In this document: one piece after another, positions 7,112-14,324 of the stretch
How the letters are laid out: the number at the start of each line of letters is the position of its first letter
Numbering within the stretch: position 1 is the first letter of the stretch
Origin: Nitrospinales bacterium
GTDB taxonomy: Bacteria > Nitrospinota_A > UBA7883 > JACRGQ01
Length of the DNA stretch: 21,036 bases
Direction of reading: 5' to 3'
Assembly (NCBI GenBank): GCA_023248615.1
Contig: JAHFEI010000006.1
Location: forward strand, 1-21,036
Notes under the pieces: generated by a model
What the model was told of the DNA's origin: nothing
What the model saw: only the letters and a program-made list of their open reading frames with translations
The model's database searches: none
Position numbers and translations under genes: made by a program

Positions 7112-7117
7112 CTTCAA

Positions 7118-8266
7118 GTGGAAATAAAGGAATATCGGTACCAAGGCTCTAAAACGATTGTCTCCGTCATACACCGTGGGCACCCGTGGATACACCGCGA
7201 CGCCCTTAGTAGCGCGGTGGATGCCATTCCGCCCGCCAGCCTGGTGCGGATAGTGGACGGGCAGAACCATTTTGCGGCGCACGCCATTTACGAGCCGCAC
7301 GGTAGTATCGCCATGAGGATTTTGCTATCGCAGGACCCGTTCTCGGTAGACCAATTGCAAAACCGCCTTTTGCGTCTCATCAACAAGAAGATGCAAAAAA
7401 AGGGGGAGTCCGAAGCTTTCCGCCTCATCAATGGAGAGGGAGACGTGTTCCCCGGCCTTACCTGCGATGTGTACGGAACCATGCTTGTCTGGCAACCTTA
7501 CTTGCAGTTTTGGGATGCTCTTTTGCCAGCTCTTGCCGAAACGGCGCAGATCGCGATGGTGCTGGATAGGCATATTGTCCGGCCTCCCACGCACCGGCGG
7601 ATGGCCCCATACATGCTCAAAGGGGAGGAACCGGCAGAACCGGTGGTGTTTTCCGAAAACGGCACGAAGCTTTGCGCCTGGCCCCTTACAGGGCAGAAGA
7701 GCGGTTTTTTCCTAGACTTGAAAGAAGTCCGGCTTTTGCTACCGGATATCGTTAAAGGCAGGAGCGTTTTAAACTGCTTTGCCAATACCGGCGCGTTTTC
7801 GCTTATTGCGCGGCACCGTGGCGCGGGGCGGATACTATCTTTGGAGAGCGATGCGGGTTGCCAGAAAATGGCGGCGGCGCAGATGGAAGCAAACGGACAC
7901 ACCCTGCCAGCAGACGAGTGGAAGACCGCCGATGTTTTCGATATGTTGCCGCATGTGGTGGCATCCGGCCAGAAATTCGACGTGGTGATAATAGACCCGC
8001 CAAACATGTGCACAAAAAAATCGTCACTCGCCCCGGCGTTAAAAGGGTGGGAAAAACTTCTCCGGCTCGGCACCGAGGTCTTGGGCGCAGACGGGCGGAT
8101 TGTCGCCATAAACTGCTCGTCGTTCATGTCGAAAAAGCTGTGCGATGATGCGGTGAAGGAATTAAAGTTGAAGACGGAGCGTTTCGGCGGCCTGCCAGCC
8201 GACCATACGGTGCGCAAAAATTTCCCGGAAGGCGATTACCTCAAGTGGTGGCTCTACACCAAGTGA
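7118..8266 (+). CDS. rlmI: Class I rRNA large-subunit methyltransferase, RlmI-like
   Basis: Likely SAM-dependent 5-methylcytosine methyltransferase acting on 23S rRNA (C1962 in E. coli numbering). From GTG 7118 the protein has 382 residues (E. coli RlmI has 396). An N-terminal PUA-like domain begins with IHRGHPWIHRDAL (18-30); a linker domain carries GEGDVFPGLTCDVYG (106-120); the methyltransferase core starts at GQKSGFFLDLKEVR (192-205) and has motif I LNCFANTGAFSL (218-229), IIDPPNM (291-297) and INCSSFMS (331-338), whose Cys333 fits the conserved catalytic-region cysteine. The frame is open up to an ATG at 6944 and one at 7055, but that extension crosses palindromic DNA and does not resemble the family, so it is excluded. 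No Shine-Dalgarno sequence is seen. Substrate specificity within the RlmI/RlmL-K-like group is inferred from overall resemblance. Confidence 0.88.
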   Translation: MEIKEYRYQGSKTIVSVIHRGHPWIHRDALSSAVDAIPPASLVRIVDGQNHFAAHAIYEPHGSIAMRILLSQDPFSVDQLQNRLLRLINKKMQKKGESEAFRLINGEGDVFPGLTCDVYGTMLVWQPYLQFWDALLPALAETAQIAMVLDRHIVRPPTHRRMAPYMLKGEEPAEPVVFSENGTKLCAWPLTGQKSGFFLDLKEVRLLLPDIVKGRSVLNCFANTGAFSLIARHRGAGRILSLESDAGCQKMAAAQMEANGHTLPADEWKTADVFDMLPHVVASGQKFDVVIIDPPNMCTKKSSLAPALKGWEKLLRLGTEVLGADGRIVAINCSSFMSKKLCDDAVKELKLKTERFGGLPADHTVRKNFPEGDYLKWWLYTK

Positions 8267-8388
8267 CGCAAAGCGCAGCTTAATTCCTGCCAGTATCTAT
8301 TGGCTAATAGTTTATCCCGGAAAATGCAGTTGAAATTGCGCGGATGTGCGCGAAGTTTGTTCATTTTAACCTGTTTATTCTATGCTTC

Positions 8389-9231
8389 TTAGCGTTTTTT
8401 AGCTACGACACTAAGCGGTGTGCCGTCCCGAGCGTGGTAGCAATGCTCTGCGGCGGGGAAACGCGCGTCCCGCACTTCGTCAACGTATTCCTTGAATGCG
8501 TTGACCGCCTGTTCCCGCATGTTGACGTATGTTTTTACAAAGCGTGGGTGCGGCCCGTCCGAGATGCCAAACATATCGTGCATCACCAGTATCTGCCCAT
8601 CGCACCCCGCCCCCGCGCCAATGCCTATGGTAGGGATGTGCAACGATGCCGTAACAACCGCTCCAAGCTCCGCCGGAACAGCCTCCAGCACCAGGGAAAA
8701 CGCACCTGCCTTTTCCACTGCCTTTGCATCCGCTATCAGGCGGCGGGCGGCTTCGGGCTGTTTTCCCTGCACACGATAACCGCCAAGCTGGTGCACCGAC
8801 TGCGGGGTAAGCCCCACATGCCCCATCACCGGGATTCCGGCATCCGCAATAGCGCGGATAGTGGCGGAAAGTTTTTCGCCACCTTCCAGCTTCACCGCTT
8901 GCGCTCCCGTTTCCTTTATCAGGCGACCAGCGTTTTCCACAGCTTTTTCTTTTGATACCTGGAACGACATGAACGGCATGTCCACCACTACCATCGGCCT
9001 TTTTACGGCGCTGGCAACGGCGCGGGCGTGCAACACCATTTCGTCCATGGTTACAGACAGGGTGTCGGCCTTTCCGTGCATAGCCATGCCTACGGAATCC
9101 CCCACAAGTATCAGGTCTACCCCCGCATCTTCCATCATGCGGGCAAATGGCGCGTCGTAGGCGGTTAGCGCGGTTATCTTGCGTCCCTGGCGTTTGAATT
9201 CGGCGAGTTTCAGCGTCGTGATTTTGTCCAT
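8389..9231 (-). CDS. panB: 3-methyl-2-oxobutanoate hydroxymethyltransferase (ketopantoate hydroxymethyltransferase)
   Basis: PanB transfers a hydroxymethyl group from methylenetetrahydrofolate to 2-oxoisovalerate, giving ketopantoate, the first committed step to pantothenate and CoA. The 280-residue TIM barrel is of normal length. Seen: LTAYDAPFA (22-30), LVGDSVGM with metal ligand Asp45, VVDMPFMS with metal ligand Asp84, AVKLEGG (112-118), GHVGLTPQS (137-145), and LVLEAVP with Glu183 at the catalytic glutamate position. GGGAG-type ribosome-binding site lies about seven bases before ATG 9231. It is the last gene of the dapL-folK-kinase-panB run, after a 97-base gap that may hold an additional weak promoter. 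PanC is encoded separately at 15382-16233. Confidence 0.97.
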   Translation of the reverse strand: MDKITTLKLAEFKRQGRKITALTAYDAPFARMMEDAGVDLILVGDSVGMAMHGKADTLSVTMDEMVLHARAVASAVKRPMVVVDMPFMSFQVSKEKAVENAGRLIKETGAQAVKLEGGEKLSATIRAIADAGIPVMGHVGLTPQSVHQLGGYRVQGKQPEAARRLIADAKAVEKAGAFSLVLEAVPAELGAVVTASLHIPTIGIGAGAGCDGQILVMHDMFGISDGPHPRFVKTYVNMREQAVNAFKEYVDEVRDARFPAAEHCYHARDGTPLSVVAKKR

Positions 9232-9330
9232 TGTAGCTCCCGTATTAAATGGGAAAGAAAGAACTGCCCAAACGCGCCATGCGGTCGGCGGTTTATTTGA
9301 CGATAGGCTTTTCTCTCCGTCCCGGTCAAT

Positions 9331-9975
9331 TCAAATTGATCCAAGCGGATTAAAAAATTCCCTTCCCTTAACCGGGTGGGAAATTTTATCCAGCAGTTTC
9401 CTGAAGTCTCCTTCGTTTTTCACAAAATCAATGCCATTCGTGTTCACCTGCAAGGCCGGGCCGCGGTCGTACTGGAAAAACCACTGGTGGTAGGCCTGGT
9501 TGACCTCCTCAATGTACCTTTCCGCAATACCGCTCTCGTAGCCTCGGCCACGTTTGTTTATCCGCCGTATCAGCGTTTCCGTTTCCGCCGAAAGGAAGAT
9601 TACCAAATCGGGACGTACCAGCTTTTCCTCGAGCAAACCGTACAGGTCATTATACAACCGCAGTTCGTGGGAATCCAGATTAAGTTGCGCGAAAATACGG
9701 TCTTTTTCCAACATGTAATCCGCCACCACCATCTGCTGGAAAAGGTCCACTTGGTTAGCGTCCTGCAACTGGCGGAAACGCGAAGTAAGGAAAAAAATCT
9801 GGGCGCTGAAAGCATATTTAGACGGCTCTTTATAAAAGCCGGATAAAAACGGGTTTTCCTCCGCCTGTTCCATAATAGTCTGCGCGCCAAAATGTGCCGA
9901 AAGCAGTTCGACAAGCGATGTCTTGCCGACCCCTATCGGCCCCTCGACTACGATGTAATTATAAATAGCGCTCAA
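9331..9975 (-). CDS. Deoxynucleoside kinase (dGK/dAK/dCK family)
   Basis: Phosphorylates a deoxynucleoside 5'-hydroxyl using ATP in nucleotide salvage; which base is preferred cannot be told. The 214 residues match the family length. Visible are the P-loop EGPIGVGKTS (11-20), EENPFL after the first helix, VVADYMLEKDRIFA (the region holding the catalytic and sugar-binding residues), and the arginine-rich lid RRINKRGRGYE followed by ERYIEEVNQAYHQWF, typical of the dNK fold. The start is a TTG at 9975, the only sensible one; GGGGGA precedes it closely. It sits 27 bases after folK. A folK-deoxynucleoside kinase-pan gene order is familiar to me from several anaerobic or deep-branching bacteria. 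Confidence 0.88.
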   Translation of the reverse strand: MSAIYNYIVVEGPIGVGKTSLVELLSAHFGAQTIMEQAEENPFLSGFYKEPSKYAFSAQIFFLTSRFRQLQDANQVDLFQQMVVADYMLEKDRIFAQLNLDSHELRLYNDLYGLLEEKLVRPDLVIFLSAETETLIRRINKRGRGYESGIAERYIEEVNQAYHQWFFQYDRGPALQVNTNGIDFVKNEGDFRKLLDKISHPVKGREFFNPLGSI

Positions 9976-10002
9976 ATATCCCCCAGCGATAAAGGCAAAG
10001 AA

Positions 10003-10536
10003 CTACCAGTGCGGGGACGCATCCTGGCGGATGGATTGCTGGCCTGCCACCCTCTCGTTCATCTCCCGGCTTGTCGCGCCCGATACCGGATGCACAGCGT
10101 CCGGCGCTATTTCCGCAAGCGGCTCCAAAACGAAGCGGCGTTGCTCCATGCGCGGATGCGGCACGCTGAGCCTCGGGTGCAAAACCACGCTACGCCCATA
10201 CAGCAGTATGTCCATATCTATCACCCGTGGGGCTAGCTCCCCCTTTTGGGTACGCCCCATGTTGCGCTCCACCTCTTCCAGCCTATCCAGCAATTCCAGC
10301 GGCGAAAGCAGGGTGGTTATCTCCACCGCGCAGTTCAGGAACCATTGCCCGGTATCCATCCCCACCGGGCTGGTGAGGTAAAACGATGAGGCGGAATTGA
10401 TATCCACCCCATCCATCAGGCTCAGCGCCCGTAACGCATCGTTGATATTTGCGCGACCATCCCCTTGGTTTGAGCCGATGGAGAGGAACACCTTTTCCCC
10501 AACGCCAACTTTGGGATGTATAACGCTAGAATTCAA
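10003..10536 (-). CDS. folK: 2-amino-4-hydroxy-6-hydroxymethyldihydropteridine pyrophosphokinase (HPPK)
   Basis: FolK transfers pyrophosphate from ATP to hydroxymethyldihydropterin, a late step of folate synthesis; folate in turn provides the one-carbon donor for PanB, encoded in the same operon. The 177-residue protein has the family start FLSIGSNQGD (17-26), FYLTSPVGM (52-60), WFLNCAVEI (65-73), and the signature RVIDMDILLYG (104-114) with metal ligands Asp107 and Asp109, then HPRLSVPHPRM. ATG 10536 overlaps the end of dapL by 11 bases, pointing to translational coupling. The first 15 residues are longer than in E. coli FolK, so an internal GTG start at about codon 16 is possible. Confidence 0.95.
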   Translation of the reverse strand: MNSSVIHPKVGVGEKVFLSIGSNQGDGRANINDALRALSLMDGVDINSASSFYLTSPVGMDTGQWFLNCAVEITTLLSPLELLDRLEEVERNMGRTQKGELAPRVIDMDILLYGRSVVLHPRLSVPHPRMEQRRFVLEPLAEIAPDAVHPVSGATSREMNERVAGQQSIRQDASPHW

Positions 10537-11761
10537 ACCCGACTTCCTTCAGCCGTTTTGCCAGCAAACCTAAAACGCGATTCTCGTCCGCCTCGTCTTT
10601 CGCCACAAAGGTGGAACCAAAGCGCAGGTAGTTCCCCACCATATCTTCCGGCACCGTGGAGATAAGTTTTTCCTTTATCAGGTATTGGCTACACTCTTCC
10701 GCATTGGCAAATTTCGGGCCGCCTTTTATCCCCTTGGGCGCAGGCACGAAAAGGTAAAACGTGCCACCCGGCACCTGCGCGTCGAACCCCACATCCCGCA
10801 ATGCGGCAACCATGGCCTTCAGCCTTCTTTCGTACTTGGCTACGGTACGCGCCGTTATCTCCGGGTTTTTCAGCGCCACTATGCCCGCCCGCTGGATGGC
10901 GGCGAACTGGCCGGAATCGCAGTTGTCTTTCACATGAGCAAAGCCAGCAACTATAAGCGGGTTGCCGGTGACAAAGGCAAGCCGCCAGCCCGTCATGTTA
11001 AACGCCTTGGATAGCGAATGTATCTCCACCCCCACGTCTATCGCACCATCCACGGAAAGGAACGAGAGCGGTTTCCGTCCGTACACCAGCGCACCGTAAG
11101 CGGCATCCTGCACCACCACGATGTTGTTCTTCTTTGCAAAGGCCACAACCTTCCCGTAAAACTTCACATCCGCCATCGCGCCTGTGGGGTTGTTCGGATA
11201 GTTTATGTAAAGGAGCTTGCCCCGTTTCAGCTTATCTTCCGGCACGGAATCCAGGTCGGGCAGGAATCCGTTTTTGCGCTCCAGCGGCAGGTTGTACACC
11301 TCTCCGCCGTAGTAGGAAGTGTGCGTCCCCATAACGGGATAGCCGGGCACCGTCATAAGCGTCACATCTCCCGGATTGATGAATACGCTCGGCATCATCG
11401 CCAACGCCGGCTTGGAGCCGATGGCGTGTATAAACTGCTTGACCGGATCCAGCCCATTCACGCCGTACACCTCCGACATGTATCTGGCGGCGGCCTCTTT
11501 AAACTCCGCTATGCCGTTATCGGTGTACCCACGGTTTTCGGGCTTCGCGGCCTGCGCCGCCAGCTCGTCCACCACTATCTTGTCCGCCATCCAATCCGGC
11601 TCGCCCACCCCCATATCTATCATTTCTACGCCGGGGTTGGCGGCAAGCGCGTCTCTCTTGGCGCGTTTTATCTTCTCAAACTTGTATATCTTGTCCTCTT
11701 TGCCGAAGTTGGCCCCACCGAGCCTTTCGGCGAAAAGTTTCTGTATGAATGATTCGGCCAT
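10526..11761 (-). CDS. dapL: LL-diaminopimelate aminotransferase
   Basis: PLP enzyme that converts tetrahydrodipicolinate directly to LL-2,6-diaminopimelate, bypassing the acylated DapD/DapC/DapE steps; product goes to lysine and peptidoglycan. From ATG 11761 it has 411 residues, exactly the usual size. Motifs: GVGEPDW (51-57), NYPNNPTG (187-194), QDAAYG with Asp219, SLSKAFNMTGWR with the PLP-binding Lys252, and YLRFGST with Arg380. The start is set by AGGAGA six bases upstream; the frame extends to a TTG at 11827, but that codon lies inside the promoter's -35. First gene of the operon dapL-folK-kinase-panB. A closely related class I aminotransferase with another specificity cannot be fully excluded, but KFEKIKRAKR near residue 27 and the long C-terminal part favour DapL. 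Confidence 0.9.
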   Translation of the reverse strand: MAESFIQKLFAERLGGANFGKEDKIYKFEKIKRAKRDALAANPGVEMIDMGVGEPDWMADKIVVDELAAQAAKPENRGYTDNGIAEFKEAAARYMSEVYGVNGLDPVKQFIHAIGSKPALAMMPSVFINPGDVTLMTVPGYPVMGTHTSYYGGEVYNLPLERKNGFLPDLDSVPEDKLKRGKLLYINYPNNPTGAMADVKFYGKVVAFAKKNNIVVVQDAAYGALVYGRKPLSFLSVDGAIDVGVEIHSLSKAFNMTGWRLAFVTGNPLIVAGFAHVKDNCDSGQFAAIQRAGIVALKNPEITARTVAKYERRLKAMVAALRDVGFDAQVPGGTFYLFVPAPKGIKGGPKFANAEECSQYLIKEKLISTVPEDMVGNYLRFGSTFVAKDEADENRVLGLLAKRLKEVGFEF

Positions 11762-11798
11762 AGCGTCTCCTAATCTGATTTTTCGATGGTAAAACGAG

Positions 11799-11827
11799 AT
11801 AGTACGGTATCTTTCGTGCCGCGTCAA
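11799..11827 (-). promoter_or_regulatory. Predicted sigma70-type promoter of the dapL operon
   Basis: TTGACG (11822-11827) and TACTAT (11799-11804) are separated by 17 bases, an almost ideal arrangement. The transcript would start near 11792 and carry a leader of about 30 bases ending in the AGGAGA ribosome-binding site of dapL. Confidence 0.65.
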
Positions 11828-11846
11828 CGCCCCGGTGTGCGGCAGG

Positions 11847-12737
11847 TTATCGCAGGGAACCGAGCAGGTATTTCAGCGCGACAAACAGGGTGCAAAACGC
11901 CAATATCCCCTTAATTGCCCTTTCCGGTACTTTTTTTTGCGCCATCGCCCCCAGATAGCTTCCAGCCAACCCACCGACACCGAAAAAAAGGCCCAGCATC
12001 AGGTCCGGCGCCACCGCCATGTGGGGATAATACGGCGCGACAACGAGAAAAAATACTACGCCAAATAGCGATGTGACAAATGTGGACAACAGCACTGCCC
12101 CCGCCACAGTATAAACTGGCAAGCCCATATACGCGACAAAGAATGGGGAGATGATGGAGCCGCCGCCTATGCCATATATGCCACCTGCGGCTCCCACCAG
12201 CAGGCTCATGATAAACACGGCATAGGCGGATACGCTGTATGTTTTTCCATCGAACTCGTATTTCAGTATGGAAGCAAAATAGGGGCTGACCGATAAAACC
12301 CGCATCCCCTTTTGCGGCGGTGCGGAACGGAGTGAAGCCTTTTTCCCCAACATGTCGTACACCAACCGGCAACCGAGATACAAAAGGACAACACCGGCAA
12401 ACATTTTAAACTCAGCCGGGTCTGGCAGATACCGCACCCGAATGTAAACCCCGCCCAAAACGCCGGGAATGGTGCCCGCCACCACCACCAGCGCCAAGGG
12501 CCAAACCATCCGCCCCTCTCGGATGTAACGGTACACGCCGCCTGGAGTTGCAACTATGTTGTACAGGTGGTTCGTAGGAGTAACGGCGGGGCTGGTGAAC
12601 CCTAGGTAGTCCATCTGGAATGGAAGGAGCATAAACGCGCCGGATACCCCCGCCATGGAAGTGAAAAGCGAAATGCAAAAGGCAACCAACGGCGGCACGA
12701 GGGGGTTTACGTATATACCGGCGGTCACAAAGTGCAT
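11847..12737 (-). CDS. TSUP-family (TauE/SafE) membrane permease
   Basis: Integral membrane protein of 296 residues belonging to the TauE/SafE family, whose members export sulfite, sulfoacetate or other organosulfur anions; the substrate here is unknown. Around eight hydrophobic segments are visible in two halves. The first half has FTSMAGVSGAFMLLPFQ, the second the repeat-related GAAGGIYGIGGGSIISPFF; the glycine-rich loops are the family hallmark. A cytosolic stretch of about 45 residues rich in Lys, Arg and Ser (KKASLRSAPPQKG) links them. AGGAGA upstream sets the start at ATG 12737; the frame runs on to 12800 without support. It is read separately from dapL (85-base gap) and divergently from the DUF457 gene. 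No sulfur-metabolism gene is nearby to suggest a substrate. Confidence 0.88.
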   Translation of the reverse strand: MHFVTAGIYVNPLVPPLVAFCISLFTSMAGVSGAFMLLPFQMDYLGFTSPAVTPTNHLYNIVATPGGVYRYIREGRMVWPLALVVVAGTIPGVLGGVYIRVRYLPDPAEFKMFAGVVLLYLGCRLVYDMLGKKASLRSAPPQKGMRVLSVSPYFASILKYEFDGKTYSVSAYAVFIMSLLVGAAGGIYGIGGGSIISPFFVAYMGLPVYTVAGAVLLSTFVTSLFGVVFFLVVAPYYPHMAVAPDLMLGLFFGVGGLAGSYLGAMAQKKVPERAIKGILAFCTLFVALKYLLGSLR

Positions 12738-12800
12738 TTTTTCTCTCCTAAATTCCATGCAGGCCGGGATGCCGCCCTTATCTCCCGAATTGCCCGACAA

Positions 12801-12830
12801 TTTACAGTTTCCGCAAATTTACCATATACT
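12801..12830 (+). promoter_or_regulatory. Predicted sigma70-type promoter of the DUF457-isomerase operon
   Basis: TTTACA (12801-12806) and TATACT (12825-12830), each five of six to consensus, are 18 bases apart. The -10 ends nine bases before the ATG at 12840, so the transcript leader would be about three bases; the GGGGA just upstream of the ATG would then lie outside the mRNA. Confidence 0.55.
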
Positions 12831-12839
12831 GGGGACAGC

Positions 12840-13352
12840 ATGATAGCTGGTCACTTAACCGTCACTTACGCACTGCGCCAGGGATTGAGAACAAAATTCC
12901 CGGCTGTGGGGCGGTTGCACCTTCCGGCGCTTCTGGCAGGGGCGTTTTTGCCGGATTTATTGGACAAGCCATTTTCATACGCGCTTAACCTGCCTGGCAG
13001 GGGAATTGCCCACTCCATATTCGTACTCGCGCTTTTGTTCTATACCCTTTCCCGAGTGTTCCCGCAACACCGTAATATCGTGGCGGCGTTGTTGGTTGGG
13101 TCGGTGATGCACCTCATCGAAGACCTGCCGTACCCGCATATCTTTTTGTGGCCAATGCTGGGAGAGTGGCAATTCAACCACCACTACGGTTTTTTAGAAT
13201 CCATCCGCCGCTACTATTCAGGCGGCTTCGACGCCACGATGACGCTACTGCTGGCACTTGAAGTAATCAGCTACCCGTTTTTCTTTTACTACCTTTTGCG
13301 AACCGAGCGGAGGGCGGAACCTGCGGTCGCCGACGCATCGCAGGCCGCATAA
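12840..13352 (+). CDS. YdjM/DUF457-type membrane-bound metal-dependent hydrolase
   Basis: Small inner-membrane protein of 170 residues resembling the YdjM/DUF457 group annotated as membrane-bound, metal-dependent hydrolases; no physiological substrate is established for most members. The putative metal-binding residues are all present: His5, GAFLPDLLDKP with Asp39 and Asp42 (34-44), RGIAHS with His58 (54-59), and SVMHLIEDLP with His91 and Asp95 (88-97). Three to four hydrophobic segments are interleaved (about 27-38, 58-72, 80-92, 134-152) and the C-terminal tail is charged. The start is ATG 12840; the frame extends back to 12732, but the family begins at the MxxxxH motif. The TIM-barrel gene follows after 13 bases, so the two are probably co-transcribed. 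Confidence 0.82.
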   Translation: MIAGHLTVTYALRQGLRTKFPAVGRLHLPALLAGAFLPDLLDKPFSYALNLPGRGIAHSIFVLALLFYTLSRVFPQHRNIVAALLVGSVMHLIEDLPYPHIFLWPMLGEWQFNHHYGFLESIRRYYSGGFDATMTLLLALEVISYPFFFYYLLRTERRAEPAVADASQAA

Positions 13353-13365
13353 AAGGAAAAGGCCG

Positions 13366-14292
13366 ATGCCGCTTTGTTCCGTTTCCACCTCGTGGCGATC
13401 CGATAAGATTGCCAACGCCAGAGCTTTGGTGGAAGCGGTAAAAGAAACAGGCGTAAGCGCCCTGGAACTTGAATTCAGGATGGCTCCCGAAACTTTTGCG
13501 GAAATAAAAAAACACCGCTCCAAATGGGGTATCGAAATTTCCAGCCTCCACGCCATATGTCCCGCTCCGCCCGGCAAGGGAAGTGGAGCCGAAAGGTTTG
13601 CCATAAGCGAACTGGACGAGGAGAAACGCAAAATCGGCGTGCAAGACATACTGGCGACAATGCAAAATGCCTCTGAAATAGGGGCGCGAGCCACCGTGGT
13701 GCATTGCGGGTACGTGGATATGGAACGGGATGCCAACTACGCAATGATGCGCCATTACGATAGCGGCGGAATTTCCGGAGCCGTAGCGCAGGAAACGTTG
13801 CGGGAAGTGATGCTGTCGCGCACCAGGCAATCGAAACGGAACTTCGGGCAGGCGCTGAAAAGCCTGGACGAGATAAACCGGGAGGCGGTACGGCTTGGCA
13901 TGAGTGTGGGGATAGAGAACAGGTACTACCTGAACGAGTTTCCGATTTTCGAGGAGCTGGGAATTATATTCAACATGTTCGACGGCGGCAGGCTGGGCTA
14001 CTGGCACGATGTGGGACACGCGCACACTATGGAAACGCTACACGGCATACCGCAGGAAAAAATGCTGGAGACTTTTTCGGACAACCTGGTAGGGATGCAC
14101 CTGCACGACGTGATAAACGGATACACAGACCACAACGAGCCGGGATGCGGCGCAGTGGATTTCGACATGGTTAAAAGGTACGTCAAAGACGATACCATAC
14201 TCGTGATGGAACTAAACCACCGTGTATCTCCGGAAAATGCGCGGCGTGGCGTGGCATTTTTACGCGAAAAGGGAATTTTCCCGCCAGCCTGA
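13366..14292 (+). CDS. Sugar phosphate isomerase/epimerase-like TIM-barrel protein (AP endonuclease 2 superfamily)
   Basis: A 308-residue xylose-isomerase-like TIM barrel. Candidate metal ligands appear at the ends of successive strands as in the superfamily: His62 (SLHAICPAP), His113 (VVHCGYV), Glu184 (GIENRYY), Asp215 and His218 (YWHDVGHAH), His245/His247 (GMHLHD) and Glu282 (VMELNH). The pattern fits AP endonuclease IV and sugar epimerases alike; the absence of other repair genes and the family spread make a sugar or polyol isomerase/epimerase as likely as an endonuclease. AAAAGGAAAAGG about five bases before ATG 13366 is a good ribosome-binding site. It lies in an operon with the DUF457 gene and converges on the glycosyltransferase-like gene with only 16 bases between the stop codons. 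Confidence 0.85.
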   Translation: MPLCSVSTSWRSDKIANARALVEAVKETGVSALELEFRMAPETFAEIKKHRSKWGIEISSLHAICPAPPGKGSGAERFAISELDEEKRKIGVQDILATMQNASEIGARATVVHCGYVDMERDANYAMMRHYDSGGISGAVAQETLREVMLSRTRQSKRNFGQALKSLDEINREAVRLGMSVGIENRYYLNEFPIFEELGIIFNMFDGGRLGYWHDVGHAHTMETLHGIPQEKMLETFSDNLVGMHLHDVINGYTDHNEPGCGAVDFDMVKRYVKDDTILVMELNHRVSPENARRGVAFLREKGIFPPA

Positions 14293-14324
14293 AAACCGCC
14301 CCAACTACCTAAAGCATGCTGGCG
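14282..14324. other. Inverted repeat at a convergent gene junction
   Basis: CGCCAGC (14282-14288) and GCTGGCG (14318-14324) form a perfect seven-base inverted repeat with a 29-base loop across the two stop codons. It could slow transcription from both sides, but no T-run follows, so it is not a standard intrinsic terminator. Confidence 0.3.

Noticed and set aside
8267..8388. Terminator between the convergent methyltransferase and panB genes
   Set aside because: Only four- or five-base stems (CTATT/AATAG, CGCG/CGCG) without T-runs are present.
11762..11827. N-terminal extension of dapL from a TTG at 11827
   Set aside because: The TTG is part of the -35 hexamer; ATG 11761 has an ideal AGGAGA site and gives the family length.
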